Below the pieces are notes generated by a model. The model saw only the letters and a list, made by a program, of their open reading frames with translations. It was not told the DNA's origin and made no database searches. Below are positions 32,964 through 41,811 of a stretch of 64,000 nucleotides of DNA, in pieces (the stretch's first letter is position 1; each line of letters opens with the position of its first letter). The translations under genes were made by a program, and so were the position numbers. The stretch is from Thermogutta terrifontis (lineage in GTDB: Bacteria > Planctomycetota > Planctomycetia > Pirellulales > Thermoguttaceae), in NCBI RefSeq assembly GCF_002277955.1, contig NZ_CP018477.1, forward strand, positions 4,609,206 through 4,673,205. Direction: 5' to 3'.

Positions 32964-34232
32964 TTACCGCGGATAGCGTTCGCCCTGGAAATAAACTCGC
33001 TGAATTCTCAAAACCGGTTGATCTTCAATCCGAACCATGCCGCTTTCCACCCATGAAGCGGCTTTTTTTGTGCGCTCTGATCTCGGAAAAAGTTGGTCAT
33101 TGACGAGATCGTCAGTCAATTCAAAAAGGATGAACTCCGGGCATGCGCCCACCTGAAAAACGGCAGGCGGCAGCCCCAGCAGGGCTCGGGGATTGACCGA
33201 GGCCATCCGAAACGCGTCGGCCACAGTGCAACCGGTCAAACGGATGGCGTTGACGATCCCGGTAATGACGGGTTGCGCGGCACCCGCAAGGAGTTGCCGC
33301 TGCCCAGCCACTACAAGCCGTCCTTCGGGAAGCATTTCGACTTCCCCGAGAGGAGTCCGATAAATCCCTGCTGGCATACCGGCCAGAGCAGTTACATCGC
33401 TGACAAGAATGGACCTCGTGATCCCCTTGGCCCGAAGGGCCACAATCATAAAGTCTTGCGGCAGGTGGTGGCCATCGAAGATGAAGCTCGCCCAGAGCCG
33501 GTCCTCGGCAAGCTGATACCAAAGATAATTGGGATGCCTCGGCAGCATGAGGTGACAACCGTTCCCCAAATGCGTGCTGAGTTGAGCACCCGCCAACACT
33601 GCGTCTTCCAGTTGCCTAGCCGTTGCAGCGGTATGTCCGATGGCGACGATCACTCCGTTGGCCACGGCCCTTTCGATGAAAGGCACAGCTTCGGGATACT
33701 CGGGCGAAAGGGTGATCAAGCGGATGAGACCGGTGGCGGCTTCCTGCAACTGGCAGAACTCTTCCCAATCTGGCGGACGAACGTGTTCTCGGGGATGGGC
33801 GCCACGTGGGCCATCCTCGGGGCTGATGTAGGGGCCTTCCAGGTGGATGCCGGGAATCGCCCGGGCCAAAGGTGGATATTCGTTCACAGCCTGAGCGATG
33901 GTCCGAACGGCGTTGATCATTACTTCCCGACTGTGGGTGGTGATGGTCGGGAGAAACCGCGTCACGCCGGTCGTGAACATCTTTTCCGCCACGGCCCAGA
34001 CGTCTTCAGGCGAAACGTCGGGAGCCGTGAAATCATGGCCGCCGTAGCCGTTCACCTGAATGTCGCAGAGACCGGGGGCAATCCACGGTAACCGGTCATC
34101 CGATACTTCTCGGGACCCGGCGGTTTCGCGTTCCAGGGAGACGATGCGATCCTCCTTGATCGTGAGGGCCACGATGCCACCCGACACAACATCTCGCGCG
34201 ACAATCCGTTCGGTTGAATCTGCCATGCTCAT
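32964..34232 (-). CDS. nagA: N-acetylglucosamine-6-phosphate deacetylase-like amidohydrolase
   Basis: A 422-residue amidohydrolase. The N-terminal metal and barrel segment is PGLCDIQVNGYGGHDFTAPD, followed by TRFLPTITTH, GIHLEGPYISPEDGPRGAHP, AIGHTAATARQLEDAVLAGA and STHLGNGCHLMLPRHPN. The last differs from the HLFNAM pattern of enterobacterial NagA; together with SDVTALAGMPAG it marks a variant branch. NagA removes acetate from GlcNAc-6-P for amino-sugar catabolism or wall recycling. The start at 34232 (MSMADSTERIV) has no strong site; 34226 is an alternative. No nagB is nearby. Confidence 0.82.
   Translation of the reverse strand: MSMADSTERIVARDVVSGGIVALTIKEDRIVSLERETAGSREVSDDRLPWIAPGLCDIQVNGYGGHDFTAPDVSPEDVWAVAEKMFTTGVTRFLPTITTHSREVMINAVRTIAQAVNEYPPLARAIPGIHLEGPYISPEDGPRGAHPREHVRPPDWEEFCQLQEAATGLIRLITLSPEYPEAVPFIERAVANGVIVAIGHTAATARQLEDAVLAGAQLSTHLGNGCHLMLPRHPNYLWYQLAEDRLWASFIFDGHHLPQDFMIVALRAKGITRSILVSDVTALAGMPAGIYRTPLGEVEMLPEGRLVVAGQRQLLAGAAQPVITGIVNAIRLTGCTVADAFRMASVNPRALLGLPPAVFQVGACPEFILFELTDDLVNDQLFPRSERTKKAASWVESGMVRIEDQPVLRIQRVYFQGERYPR
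33039..33069 (+). terminator. Intrinsic terminator on the plus strand inside nagA
   Basis: GCCGCTT (33039-33045) pairs with AAGCGGC (33056-33062) across a 10-base loop, followed directly by seven T (33063-33069). It is the only strong plus-strand terminator after the TPR gene and lies within the 3' coding end of the opposing nagA gene. Confidence 0.7.
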
Positions 34233-34584
34233 GCGTTCATTCCATCCTGCTACAATCCCGGGTCAATGCTGGACAGGCGGTCGGTTCCTTCGGATGTAGA
34301 AAGCCAGGGTCATGGGACGCCGTCGAACGCGTCCATCCAATGGGCAAACGGAGGGTCGAATTCCACCCCGACCGGCCACCCGTCCTGCACACCGTTTGCA
34401 AGTCCTATCATTCACGCCCTATGGGAACAATGCAACGGGCTGATTTCCATGTTTTTATGGTAGCGAAGGGGGGATTGACTCGGTACAATGGCGGCCGGAT
34501 TCAAAGGATGCGGGGTCCCGATGCGGGGATTTAAAAGACGGTGAGGCGAAAGGCGGGAACTGGAACGAAACGGGAGGTTGCGTC
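34233..34584. other. Divergent intergenic region between nagA and the sugar isomerase
   Basis: No gene is seen. It must contain the promoters of nagA and of the plus-strand isomerase. TACAAT near 34485 is a candidate -10 on the plus strand, with no clear -35. Confidence 0.45.
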
Positions 34585-35436
34585 GTGATCGAGTTGGGAT
34601 TTCACACCGACAACTGGCGGCCGCTCAGCAAAAGCTTCGAATTCGCCGTGGAACGGGGTGCAGCCCTGGGACTGAAGCATGTGGAGTTTGCCGTCATCAA
34701 CGGTCAGGATTTCATCCAGGAGATGGGGTACGACCCCGCCATATCGCTTCAGAGTAATCCCCGGGCGTTGCGGCGATATCTGGAATCCAAGGGATTGTCT
34801 GTTTCGCAGATCGATGGATCTTACCCCCTCATGGGGCCCAAGGGCTCCGCTTTCGGAATTCACTACGTGCAGCAAACCATTCGATTCGCCGCCGAACTGG
34901 ACTGCCCCATTGTCGATACCACCGACGGCGCTGTGGAAATCCCCGGCCTTTCTCGTGAGGAAGTTTTTCGGATTACATGCGACAACTACCGCCAGTGTTT
35001 GAGCTGGGCGGAAGATTACAACGTCATCCTGGCAGTGGAGCCGCATGGTCCTTACACCAACGACCCTGAGTTTCTCCATCGCCTCTTCGATTATTTCCAG
35101 TCGGAGTATCTCCGATTCAATCTGGATACCGGCAACACTTTTATTGCCGGGCACGATCCCCTGGAGTTTTGCAAAGAATTTCGAACGTACCTCGTCCACT
35201 GCCACATCAAAGATGTGAGCGAGAGCCTGGCTGTTGCCGCTCGGGGTCACGACACAGGAATCGGCACGTCGTTCGTCCCGGTAGGCGGTGGTGTCAACGC
35301 CGAGAACATTAAACGCGTCATTCAGTACCTCAAGGAGACTAACTGGAGTGGCGTGATGTCCATCGAGTGTTACGGAACGGACGAGTTCATGCAAGCAAGT
35401 GTCGATTTTCTGCGTCCCCTCGTCGCAGATTCCTAA
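34585..35436 (+). CDS. Sugar phosphate isomerase/epimerase-type TIM-barrel protein
   Basis: A 283-residue protein of the AP-endonuclease-2/xylose isomerase-like fold. Metal-site segments include VEFAVINGQDF, DCPIVDTTDGA, ILAVEPHGPYTND, RFNLDTGNTFIAGHDP, LVHCHIKDVSES and VMSIECYG, which supply the usual Glu, Asp, His and Glu ligands. The GTG start follows GGGAGG 9 bases upstream. It is followed 94 bases later by a Tat-exported protein on the same strand. The substrate cannot be read from sequence; neighbours suggest sugar metabolism. Confidence 0.82.
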   Translation: MIELGFHTDNWRPLSKSFEFAVERGAALGLKHVEFAVINGQDFIQEMGYDPAISLQSNPRALRRYLESKGLSVSQIDGSYPLMGPKGSAFGIHYVQQTIRFAAELDCPIVDTTDGAVEIPGLSREEVFRITCDNYRQCLSWAEDYNVILAVEPHGPYTNDPEFLHRLFDYFQSEYLRFNLDTGNTFIAGHDPLEFCKEFRTYLVHCHIKDVSESLAVAARGHDTGIGTSFVPVGGGVNAENIKRVIQYLKETNWSGVMSIECYGTDEFMQASVDFLRPLVADS

Positions 35437-35530
35437 AAGCAAGAGCGATTCGACCGCCAAAAACGAGGATCTCCATCACAAGGCTGTTGTTCAATTTATC
35501 GCTGCCAGGATGAAAATTGGGAGGTGACGT

Positions 35531-36517
35531 ATGCTTGGTCCCATGAGTCGCCGGAGTTTTATGGGCCACGCGGTGATAGGAGCGGCGGGACTGTCACTGG
35601 CTGGTGCCGCAGCCGCGCGTGGCGATGAAACACTCCCGCCCCCTTCTTCGCTTGCTACCCTGCCGCGGGGCAAAATCAAAAACCTGGAAATCAGCCGACT
35701 CCTCCTCGGCGGTAACCTGCTCACGCATTTCACCCACAGCCGAGATCTACGTTACGTGTACAATCTTGCTCGGCACTACAACACGGATGCCAAAATCCTC
35801 GAGACGCTCGCCATTGCCGAGGCCCATGGGATCAACACGCTTGTTATTCACTATGCACCGGCGGCCATCGCGGTGCTCCAGGAGCACCGCAAGCGCGGCG
35901 GCAAAATGCAATGGATCATGTGCACCGCCCATGCCCTGGTGAGCGGTGGCATGGACGCTTTCAAGCAGCAGATCGATGCACTGGTGGAAGCCGGCGCCAA
36001 TGCGCTGTACATCTCGGGTCTGGAAGGCGATTTCGCCTGCGGATTTCTCAATGATGTGTGCGGGCCGGATGCCGATGAGCGCGTCGGTGCACCGCGAATG
36101 GAACTGCTCGCCCAGGCCCTGGAGTACGCTAAATCGCACCAATTGCCCGTGGGAATTGGAGCCCATCGCATGGGGGTTGTCGCAGACTGCGAGAAGGCCG
36201 GGCTACCAAACGACTTCTACGTTGTCACGTTCCACCGCCAGAATTACCCATCGGTGAAACTCTATTACGATTCCCGGTGGTGTTCCAAGCCCGAGGAACT
36301 CGCCGCCCTGATGCAGAACGTGGAGAAACCCTGGATTGCATTCAAAGTGATGGCGGCGGGGGCAATCCCACCAGAAGCCGCTTTTCGGTACGCGTTCGAA
36401 AACGGGGCGGATTTTGTCCTGGCCGGGATGTTCGACTTCGAAATCCCCGCTGATGTGGAGATTGCGAACAAAGTGTTGAGTGAGCTGAAAACCCGCTCCC
36501 GGCCCTGGCGTGCATGA
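35531..36517 (+). CDS. Tat-exported TIM-barrel-like protein of unknown function
   Basis: A 328-residue protein with a twin-arginine signal (SRRSFMGHAVIGAAGLSLAG), typical of planctomycete exported proteins. After it comes LEISRLLLGGNLLTHFTHSR and a pattern of alternating strands and helices (INTLVIHYAP, MQWIMCTAH, ALYISGLEG, PVGIGAHRMGVV, PWIAFKVMAAGAI, ADFVLAGMFDFEI). This resembles the aldo/keto reductase-like or related barrel families, but the AKR catalytic tetrad is not seen. The ATG at 35531 has GGGAGG upstream. It may form a transcription unit with the isomerase. Confidence 0.68.
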   Translation: MLGPMSRRSFMGHAVIGAAGLSLAGAAAARGDETLPPPSSLATLPRGKIKNLEISRLLLGGNLLTHFTHSRDLRYVYNLARHYNTDAKILETLAIAEAHGINTLVIHYAPAAIAVLQEHRKRGGKMQWIMCTAHALVSGGMDAFKQQIDALVEAGANALYISGLEGDFACGFLNDVCGPDADERVGAPRMELLAQALEYAKSHQLPVGIGAHRMGVVADCEKAGLPNDFYVVTFHRQNYPSVKLYYDSRWCSKPEELAALMQNVEKPWIAFKVMAAGAIPPEAAFRYAFENGADFVLAGMFDFEIPADVEIANKVLSELKTRSRPWRA

Positions 36518-36572
36518 TAGGCTGCTGGGACGAGCAACTCAGGTGTTTTTTCCAGGCAGGAAATAATCTCCA

Positions 36573-37277
36573 TCATGCCCCTGGGCCAGAGCCGCCCCGG
36601 GAGACTGTGGTGGGCGTTCGTGGAGGGACGATCTGGCCGTAGCCGTGATGGTATTTGTCGTACCATTTACGGGCTTCTTCGAGCGGAATTTCCAAAGGTT
36701 TACCGAGCTGGCAGGCAAGAAACGCTTTTTTGGCCACGTCTTCCAGGGCGATCGCAAGCTTCACGGCATCGATCGCGGTGGGACCCCACGTGAAGGCCCC
36801 GTGGTTTGCCAGCAGGATGGCCGGGGCCCGATTGCGATACCGAATGATCGCCTGGCCGATATTGTCCCCTTCATTGTCAACATACGGGGCACATGGGATT
36901 TCTGCCCCGAAGTAATCGGCAATTTCCGTGAGACACAGTGGGATCGGCCGTCCCACGGTGGCCCAGGCGGTGGCGTAGTCGCTGTGAGCATGGGCAATCC
37001 CTCCCACCCCCGGCATATTCCGGTAAATGTACAGGTGGTGCGGTAAATCGACGCTTGGCCGCAGGTGGCCGGAGAGGATTTTCCCCGTGATGAGATCCAC
37101 TTCCACGAGGTCCTCCGGTGTGAGGGTTTCGTAATCGACACCGGACGGCTTGATGACGAGCCGGCCTGTGCTGCGGTCCAGCCCGCTGACATTGCCCGAG
37201 TGCAAACACACCAGGCCATACTGTTGAAGCATCTTGTTGGCCCGGCACACTTCCTCGCGGAGTGATTCCAGCGACAT
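36573..37277 (-). CDS. araD: L-ribulose-5-phosphate 4-epimerase-like aldolase
   Basis: A 234-residue class II aldolase/epimerase that converts L-ribulose-5-P to D-xylulose-5-P. Motifs are LVCLHSGNVSGLDR, LVIKPSGVDYETLTPEDLV, VGGIAHAHSDYATAWA (zinc His pair) and LLANHGAFTWGPTAIDAVK, with the third zinc His in WYDKYHHGYGQ. It is 77 bases downstream of the ribulokinase gene on the same strand, so the pair probably forms an araBD operon. An L-arabinose isomerase (araA) is not in the window. The gene converges on the Tat protein 55 bases away. Confidence 0.9.
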   Translation of the reverse strand: MSLESLREEVCRANKMLQQYGLVCLHSGNVSGLDRSTGRLVIKPSGVDYETLTPEDLVEVDLITGKILSGHLRPSVDLPHHLYIYRNMPGVGGIAHAHSDYATAWATVGRPIPLCLTEIADYFGAEIPCAPYVDNEGDNIGQAIIRYRNRAPAILLANHGAFTWGPTAIDAVKLAIALEDVAKKAFLACQLGKPLEIPLEEARKWYDKYHHGYGQIVPPRTPTTVSRGGSGPGA

Positions 37278-37354
37278 GACACGATCTCCTACCCGCCATC
37301 CTGGGCGCTGTCACAAGCGGAGTCCCAGAAGGTCTTTTTTCGCCTACGATCTGA

Positions 37355-39055
37355 TCATACTTCTTTGCGGACTTCCTTCCGAATAGCAATGAGCGCTTTC
37401 ATGACATCGTACAGGGAGGTCTCGTAATGGGGCAAGCCGAACGCATCGTGCAGTTTGCGGTAAAGCTCGTAGAGGCGGGCATAAATAGCCGCGGCTGCTT
37501 TTCGGGGCCGATAAACTGTGGGCTTGACGCCCGTCATCCGTCGCTGAGCCTGCTCCACTGATTTGTAGACTCCTCCCACAACAGCTCCAAAAATCGCGGC
37601 GCCCAGAGCGCAGGTTTGCGCCGAGCGGCTAATCTTCATCGGACGGTTGCACACGTCGGCATAGACCTGCATGACGAACGGGTTTTTCTCGGCAATGCCC
37701 CCACAATTGATGACCTCTTTCACCGCTACACCGTATTCTTCAAATCGCTTGATAATCGTCAGCGCGCCGAATGCTGTGGCTTCCACCAGCGCGCGATATA
37801 CCTCGGGAGCGGTGGTCAAAAGTGTTTGACCGATCAGCAAACCGGTTAATAGAGGGTCCACCAGGATCGTGCGATTTCCGTTGTTCCAGTCCAGTGCCAG
37901 CAAGCCGCTCTCGCCGGGCAAAAGTTTTTCGGCCTCCCGCGTAAGCGCCGCGTGGGGATCGCCTTTGGCTGTATATTGCGCAGGAGTCAGGTACTTCACA
38001 AACCAGTTGAAAATGTCGCCCACCGCCGACTGCCCGGCCTCCAGACCATACATGCCGGGAACAATTGAATGCGGCACGATGCCGCACAGCCCGGGGATGT
38101 CGGGCAGGTCCTCATTCATCGGCACGACCATCATGTCACACGTGCTCGTCCCAATAATTTTGACGAGAGTTCCCGGCTTGATTCCCGCTCCCACCGCACC
38201 CATGTGCGCGTCGAACGCCCCCACGGCGACGGGAATTCCGGGCCGGAGTCCGACTTTCCGGGCAATCTCCGGAATAAGCTCTCCGGCCTTGCGGTCCGCG
38301 GGAAGCGCCTCTGGGGCATATCGCCGCCGAATTTTCACCAACTCCGGGTCGAGACTGGCCAAAAATTCCTCACTCGGCAGCCCTCCCCAAGCGGGATGAT
38401 ACATCGCCTTGTGACCGGCCGCACAGATCGAACGTGGAATCGTCTCTGGCTTCAGATTGCCGGTAAGCCAGCCGGGAATGAAATCGGCGAGTTCCACCCA
38501 CGAATAGGCCGCTTCAAACACCTCCGGACTGGTCCGACGACAGTGGAGGATCTTCGACCAGAACCACTCCGAACTATACGTACCACCGCACTTGGCAAGA
38601 TACGGAAGCCCCATTTGCCGGGCCTTCTCGGTAATCTCGGCCGCTTCAGCGTAGGAGGTGTGATCTTTCCACAGCCAGGCCTGTGCGGCAAGGTTCTTCG
38701 CAAATCGTTTTTGAAAGGCGAGAGGCCAACCGTTTTCATCCACAGGAATGGGCGTGGATCCCGTGGTGTCCACGCCGATCCCCACCACGTTCTCCGGCTC
38801 GAAACCGGCGCTTTTAGGAATGCTGCGAATGGCCGCCCGCACGCAGCGATAAAAGCCCTCGATATAATCAGCAGGATTCTGTCGGGCAAGATTGGGGTTC
38901 CTGGAATCCAGGAGGACTCCATGCTCGCCGCTGGGATATTCAAAAACCGCCGTTCCTACCTCTGTCCCGTCTTCCACATCCACCACCAATGCCCGTACGC
39001 TGTTGGTTCCGTAATCCACACCGATCGCGAACCGACGGGGTAATCGTTTGGCCAT
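37355..39055 (-). CDS. araB: Ribulokinase-like FGGY carbohydrate kinase
   Basis: A 566-residue FGGY kinase that phosphorylates L-ribulose. Visible are the N-terminal ATP-site strand AIGVDYGTNSVRALVVDVED, GVDTTGSTPIPVDENG, and FEEYGVAVKEVINCGGIAEKNP in the C-terminal domain; GAFDAHMGAVGAG contains the catalytic Asp. The length matches AraB (about 560) rather than xylulokinase (about 500). The ATG at 39055 follows GGAGGAG; a GTG at 39073 would overlap that site. It is upstream of araD on the same strand. A hairpin-repeat block lies upstream. Confidence 0.92.
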   Translation of the reverse strand: MAKRLPRRFAIGVDYGTNSVRALVVDVEDGTEVGTAVFEYPSGEHGVLLDSRNPNLARQNPADYIEGFYRCVRAAIRSIPKSAGFEPENVVGIGVDTTGSTPIPVDENGWPLAFQKRFAKNLAAQAWLWKDHTSYAEAAEITEKARQMGLPYLAKCGGTYSSEWFWSKILHCRRTSPEVFEAAYSWVELADFIPGWLTGNLKPETIPRSICAAGHKAMYHPAWGGLPSEEFLASLDPELVKIRRRYAPEALPADRKAGELIPEIARKVGLRPGIPVAVGAFDAHMGAVGAGIKPGTLVKIIGTSTCDMMVVPMNEDLPDIPGLCGIVPHSIVPGMYGLEAGQSAVGDIFNWFVKYLTPAQYTAKGDPHAALTREAEKLLPGESGLLALDWNNGNRTILVDPLLTGLLIGQTLLTTAPEVYRALVEATAFGALTIIKRFEEYGVAVKEVINCGGIAEKNPFVMQVYADVCNRPMKISRSAQTCALGAAIFGAVVGGVYKSVEQAQRRMTGVKPTVYRPRKAAAAIYARLYELYRKLHDAFGLPHYETSLYDVMKALIAIRKEVRKEV

Positions 39056-40000
39056 ATCGACAAGCTCCTCCACAAGTCCACAAGCAAGTGCCAGAACGCT
39101 ACGTGCTGCCTCGACTCACCCAGTTGCCAGAAGTCTCCGTCGATAACCCCGGCTACAAGATGTGTGTTGCTTCCTGACTCCACGAACAGCAAATTTCCCC
39201 ATAAACTACCCACGGGCAAGCGAATCCGCAACCGGGTGGGCGTTATGGCGGAGGAAGTCGGTCGGGAAGGGATGTGCTTGAGCAATAAAAGAGCGGACTC
39301 CCCATATGGAGTGCGGGGCTTTAGCCCCGCTGAAACGGAATCCATGATCGAACGTTGACAAACGGACCTGACAAGCAGGTCCCTCCGGAGCGTCGGAGGG
39401 GCACGCTTGTCGTGCCCGAGGAAAAGGGAATGGATGACCGAACGTCAAACGGCGGACCCGACAAGCGGGTCTCTCCGACGTTGTAGGGGCAATTCATGAA
39501 TTGCCCCTACCAGTGCGCTCTCGTGGTCGTGGCGAAACACCGCCAACGCCAAGGTTGTGAAGGCTAAAGCCTTCACTAAAAAGCGGCGATGAATCGCCGC
39601 ACTCCATAAAGTGCGGGACTTCGGTCCCCGCTGAAACGGAATCCATGATCGAACGTTGACAAACGGACCTGACAAGCAGGTCCCTCCGGAGATATGGACC
39701 TGACAAGCACGTCCCTCCGAGAAAAACGGACCCGACAGGCAGGTCCCTCCGAAGCGTCGGAGGGGCACGCTTCTCGTGCCCGAGAAAAAGGGAATGGATG
39801 ACCGAACGTCAAACGGCGGACCCGACAAGCGGGTCCCTCCAAACGTAGACGTGACAAGAATGTCCCTCTGGGAAAAGCGGACGGGGGCAAACGCATCCCT
39901 TCGAGGGCGGCCGACTAAAATGGCAGGGGCGACCGGCTGGTCGCCCCCAACTTGCGCCACGCTCTTGCAGGTCAAGCATGAAGTAAAGATACCCGGGTGT
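39056..40000. other. Intergenic region holding hairpin block C
   Basis: About 940 bases with no supportable gene; frames crossing it are repeat shadows. The block at 39290-39870 is described separately. The araB promoter should lie in 39056-39290 but was not identified. Confidence 0.6.
39290..39870. repeat. Hairpin-repeat block C
   Basis: The longest of the four blocks. It includes a perfect 28-bp palindrome at 39483-39510 (centre AATTCATGAATT), GCGGGGCT/AGCCCCGC near 39313-39330, GTGAAGGCT/AGCCTTCAC near 39557-39576, GCGGCGAT/ATCGCCGC near 39583-39600, and many ACAAG-family units, for example GGACCTG-ACAAG-CAGGTCC at 39364-39382 and GGACCCG-ACAAG-CGGGTCT at 39454-39472. Two composite segments are repeated within the block, near 39330-39390 and 39630-39690, and near 39427-39472 and 39791-39836. 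Some units combine half-stems from different classes. Confidence 0.9.
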
Positions 40001-40663
40001 TCATTCGTACTGGGCGAGAAGCTGCTTGAGTTCCTGTTTAGGGAGAAAACCCGTTATGCGTTCCACGGGCTTCCCGTCCTTAAACAGGATCAGCGTGGGG
40101 ATTGCTGACACACGGTACTGGGAAGCCAACCGCGGTTCTTCGTCCACATTGACTTTAACGATCTCCACGTGATCGATTTCCCTGGCCACTTCCTGGAGAA
40201 CAGGTGCGAGCATTCGACACGGCGGACACCAGTCCGCGTAAAAATCCACAAGCACTGGCTTTGTCGACTGAAGCACCCTGGATTGGAAGTCTGCCGTGGT
40301 CACGTGTTCAATCGTGTGGCTGCTGGAGAAAAACATACTTTTCACCTCCTTATTCTCTTTTGACGTTTCTTTCGCGTTTTCTGCTGTGGAACTTGCCTCA
40401 CTCCCCGAAGCCGTGTTCTGGGAAACGGAAACCCGATTTTCCGCTCCGCTTTCCGGCGTGGGGACGGACTCGTTCCTCTGCTCCATGGACCCATTACCTC
40501 CCTTCTGGCCGGGCGCGATCACGCCGCTCAAAAACCCCTGCGAACAACCCACCAGCACAACGAGTAGGAATAAAGAGGGGATAATGGTCCCCCAGTTCAC
40601 TACGGTTTTCGCACGGGAGCAGCGACCGCTCGGGAAGCCTGGCAATCCATTTCGCGACAGCAT
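40001..40663 (-). CDS. Thioredoxin with lipoprotein-type N-terminal extension
   Basis: The full frame encodes 220 residues: a hydrophobic signal with lipobox LVGC (Cys40), a polar Ser/Glu/Asn linker (about 55-108) and a thioredoxin domain with FYADWCPPCRMLAP and the cis-Pro segment VSAIPTLILF. The active site is WCPPC, where cytosolic thioredoxins usually have WCGPC. The start at 40663 has GGAG upstream. A second ATG at 40336 (MFFSSSHTIEHVTT) follows AAGGAGGTG by six bases, a near-ideal site, and would give a standard 111-residue soluble thioredoxin. Both products may be made: one anchored to a membrane, one cytosolic. Confidence 0.85.
   Translation of the reverse strand: MLSRNGLPGFPSGRCSRAKTVVNWGTIIPSLFLLVVLVGCSQGFLSGVIAPGQKGGNGSMEQRNESVPTPESGAENRVSVSQNTASGSEASSTAENAKETSKENKEVKSMFFSSSHTIEHVTTADFQSRVLQSTKPVLVDFYADWCPPCRMLAPVLQEVAREIDHVEIVKVNVDEEPRLASQYRVSAIPTLILFKDGKPVERITGFLPKQELKQLLAQYE
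40336..40351 (-). promoter_or_regulatory. Internal Shine-Dalgarno and start inside the thioredoxin gene
   Basis: On the minus strand AAGGAGGTG (40351-40343) stands six bases before ATG (40338-40336 region, first base 40336 read on the minus strand). It is the strongest ribosome binding site in the neighbourhood and lies exactly at the linker/domain boundary. Confidence 0.6.
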
Positions 40664-41088
40664 TGGGCAATCTCCGTCTCAATTCGAAATCCACCTTGGT
40701 GTGCACGTGCATCCGAATAATATAGACGGGCGGCCCCGCCGATTCGTTACATCGGGACGGGAAGATCCTTGGCCGGTGCAAACGGGGCGATGAAGCGGAT
40801 CCTGCCCCCGGGTAGCCTTGACGATACCCCCAGCGATGGGTGACAATAATAGTATCGAGGACCCACTTCTCCTGAGCGGTGGATGAACTAGGGCTTACGC
40901 GACGCTTCGGAACGTCGCTTCCGCTGGTTGTTTGCGCCTGCCGCACGAACTCTGAGTTGCAACTCTGCCCGTTTTAACCTTAACTCTGAAAGACAGCCAC
41001 GATGATTGAGAGGCCCGGCAAGAGGGGCTGAACAAACGTCAGCAGAAAGCGGAAGACGACTGACAACAAGTTACAGGGGGTCCTTTTT
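40664..41088. other. Divergent intergenic region between thioredoxin and SufR-like regulator
   Basis: No gene is seen. It contains the palindrome GAGTTGCAACTC (40954-40965), a candidate operator for the downstream regulator. Promoters for both directions should be here but were not resolved. Confidence 0.45.
40954..40965. promoter_or_regulatory. 12-bp palindrome upstream of the second SufR-like gene
   Basis: GAGTTGCAACTC is a perfect palindrome 124 bases before the regulator's start. As autoregulation is common in the family, it may be its binding site. It does not match the palindrome seen upstream of the first sufR. Confidence 0.3.
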
Positions 41089-41772
41089 ATGTGGCATACT
41101 TCCCATCTGGAGAAAGTGAACATCAGCCCGGCGAGCATGCGGGTGATCAAGCTGCTGGTGGGGAACTCCCCGAAAAGCGTGGCCGATCTCATCCGCGAAA
41201 TGAAGGTGACGCGAACCGCGGTGACCGAGCAGCTTAATGAGCTTGTCGCCGCCGGGTTGGTCGAGCGACAGATGCAGCGGCTTCCCGGACGAGGCCGACC
41301 TCGTCACGTCTACTCCGCGACTCCTGCGGCTCTGGCACTCCTTTTCGCACGCAACCAGGAACTCGTTCTGCCAGCAATCTGGCGGGCGATTCGCCAAATC
41401 GGCGGAGAAGAGTTGGTCAGGCAGGTCGTCGATCGAGTCAGCCGAGATCTGGCGAATCATTACCTGCGGCGTATCACCGGAGAAAAACCCGAAGATCGCC
41501 TCCGTCAACTTGTCAGCATCCTCCATGAAGAGGGCGTGCTGGCAGAAGTGCAGGAGGAAGACGGAAAAATTTATCTTCGACAGCGCAGTTGCCCCTATAT
41601 AATCATGTTTGAAGAAAATCGAACGGCCTGTCTGCTGGACCAGGAGATCATCTCGGAAGTCCTGGGCGCACCCATTCGTCAGGTGGCATGCCGCCACGAT
41701 GGGGCACCGTGTTGCGTGTTTGAGGTGGAAAAAAACTGGGCGCAAAAGGAGCGCCACACCGCTTCCCAGTGA
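41089..41772 (+). CDS. SufR-like winged-helix regulator with cysteine sensor
   Basis: A 227-residue paralog of the regulator at 2391-3140. The winged helix is seen in SVADLIREMKVTRTAVTEQL and RLPGRGRPRHVYSAT. The C-terminal sensor has RSCPYIIMF, TACLLDQEI, QVACRHD and APCCVFEVE, the spacing expected for an Fe-S cluster. The ATG at 41089 has a G-rich site upstream. It is followed 39 bases later by the octaheme cytochrome gene on the same strand, so it may sense Fe-S status, oxygen or NO and control that gene rather than suf. The target is inferred from position. Confidence 0.8.
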   Translation: MWHTSHLEKVNISPASMRVIKLLVGNSPKSVADLIREMKVTRTAVTEQLNELVAAGLVERQMQRLPGRGRPRHVYSATPAALALLFARNQELVLPAIWRAIRQIGGEELVRQVVDRVSRDLANHYLRRITGEKPEDRLRQLVSILHEEGVLAEVQEEDGKIYLRQRSCPYIIMFEENRTACLLDQEIISEVLGAPIRQVACRHDGAPCCVFEVEKNWAQKERHTASQ

Positions 41773-41811
41773 ACGTTGCAACTGATGCTCTCGCCGCCCT
41801 TGTAAACCACT

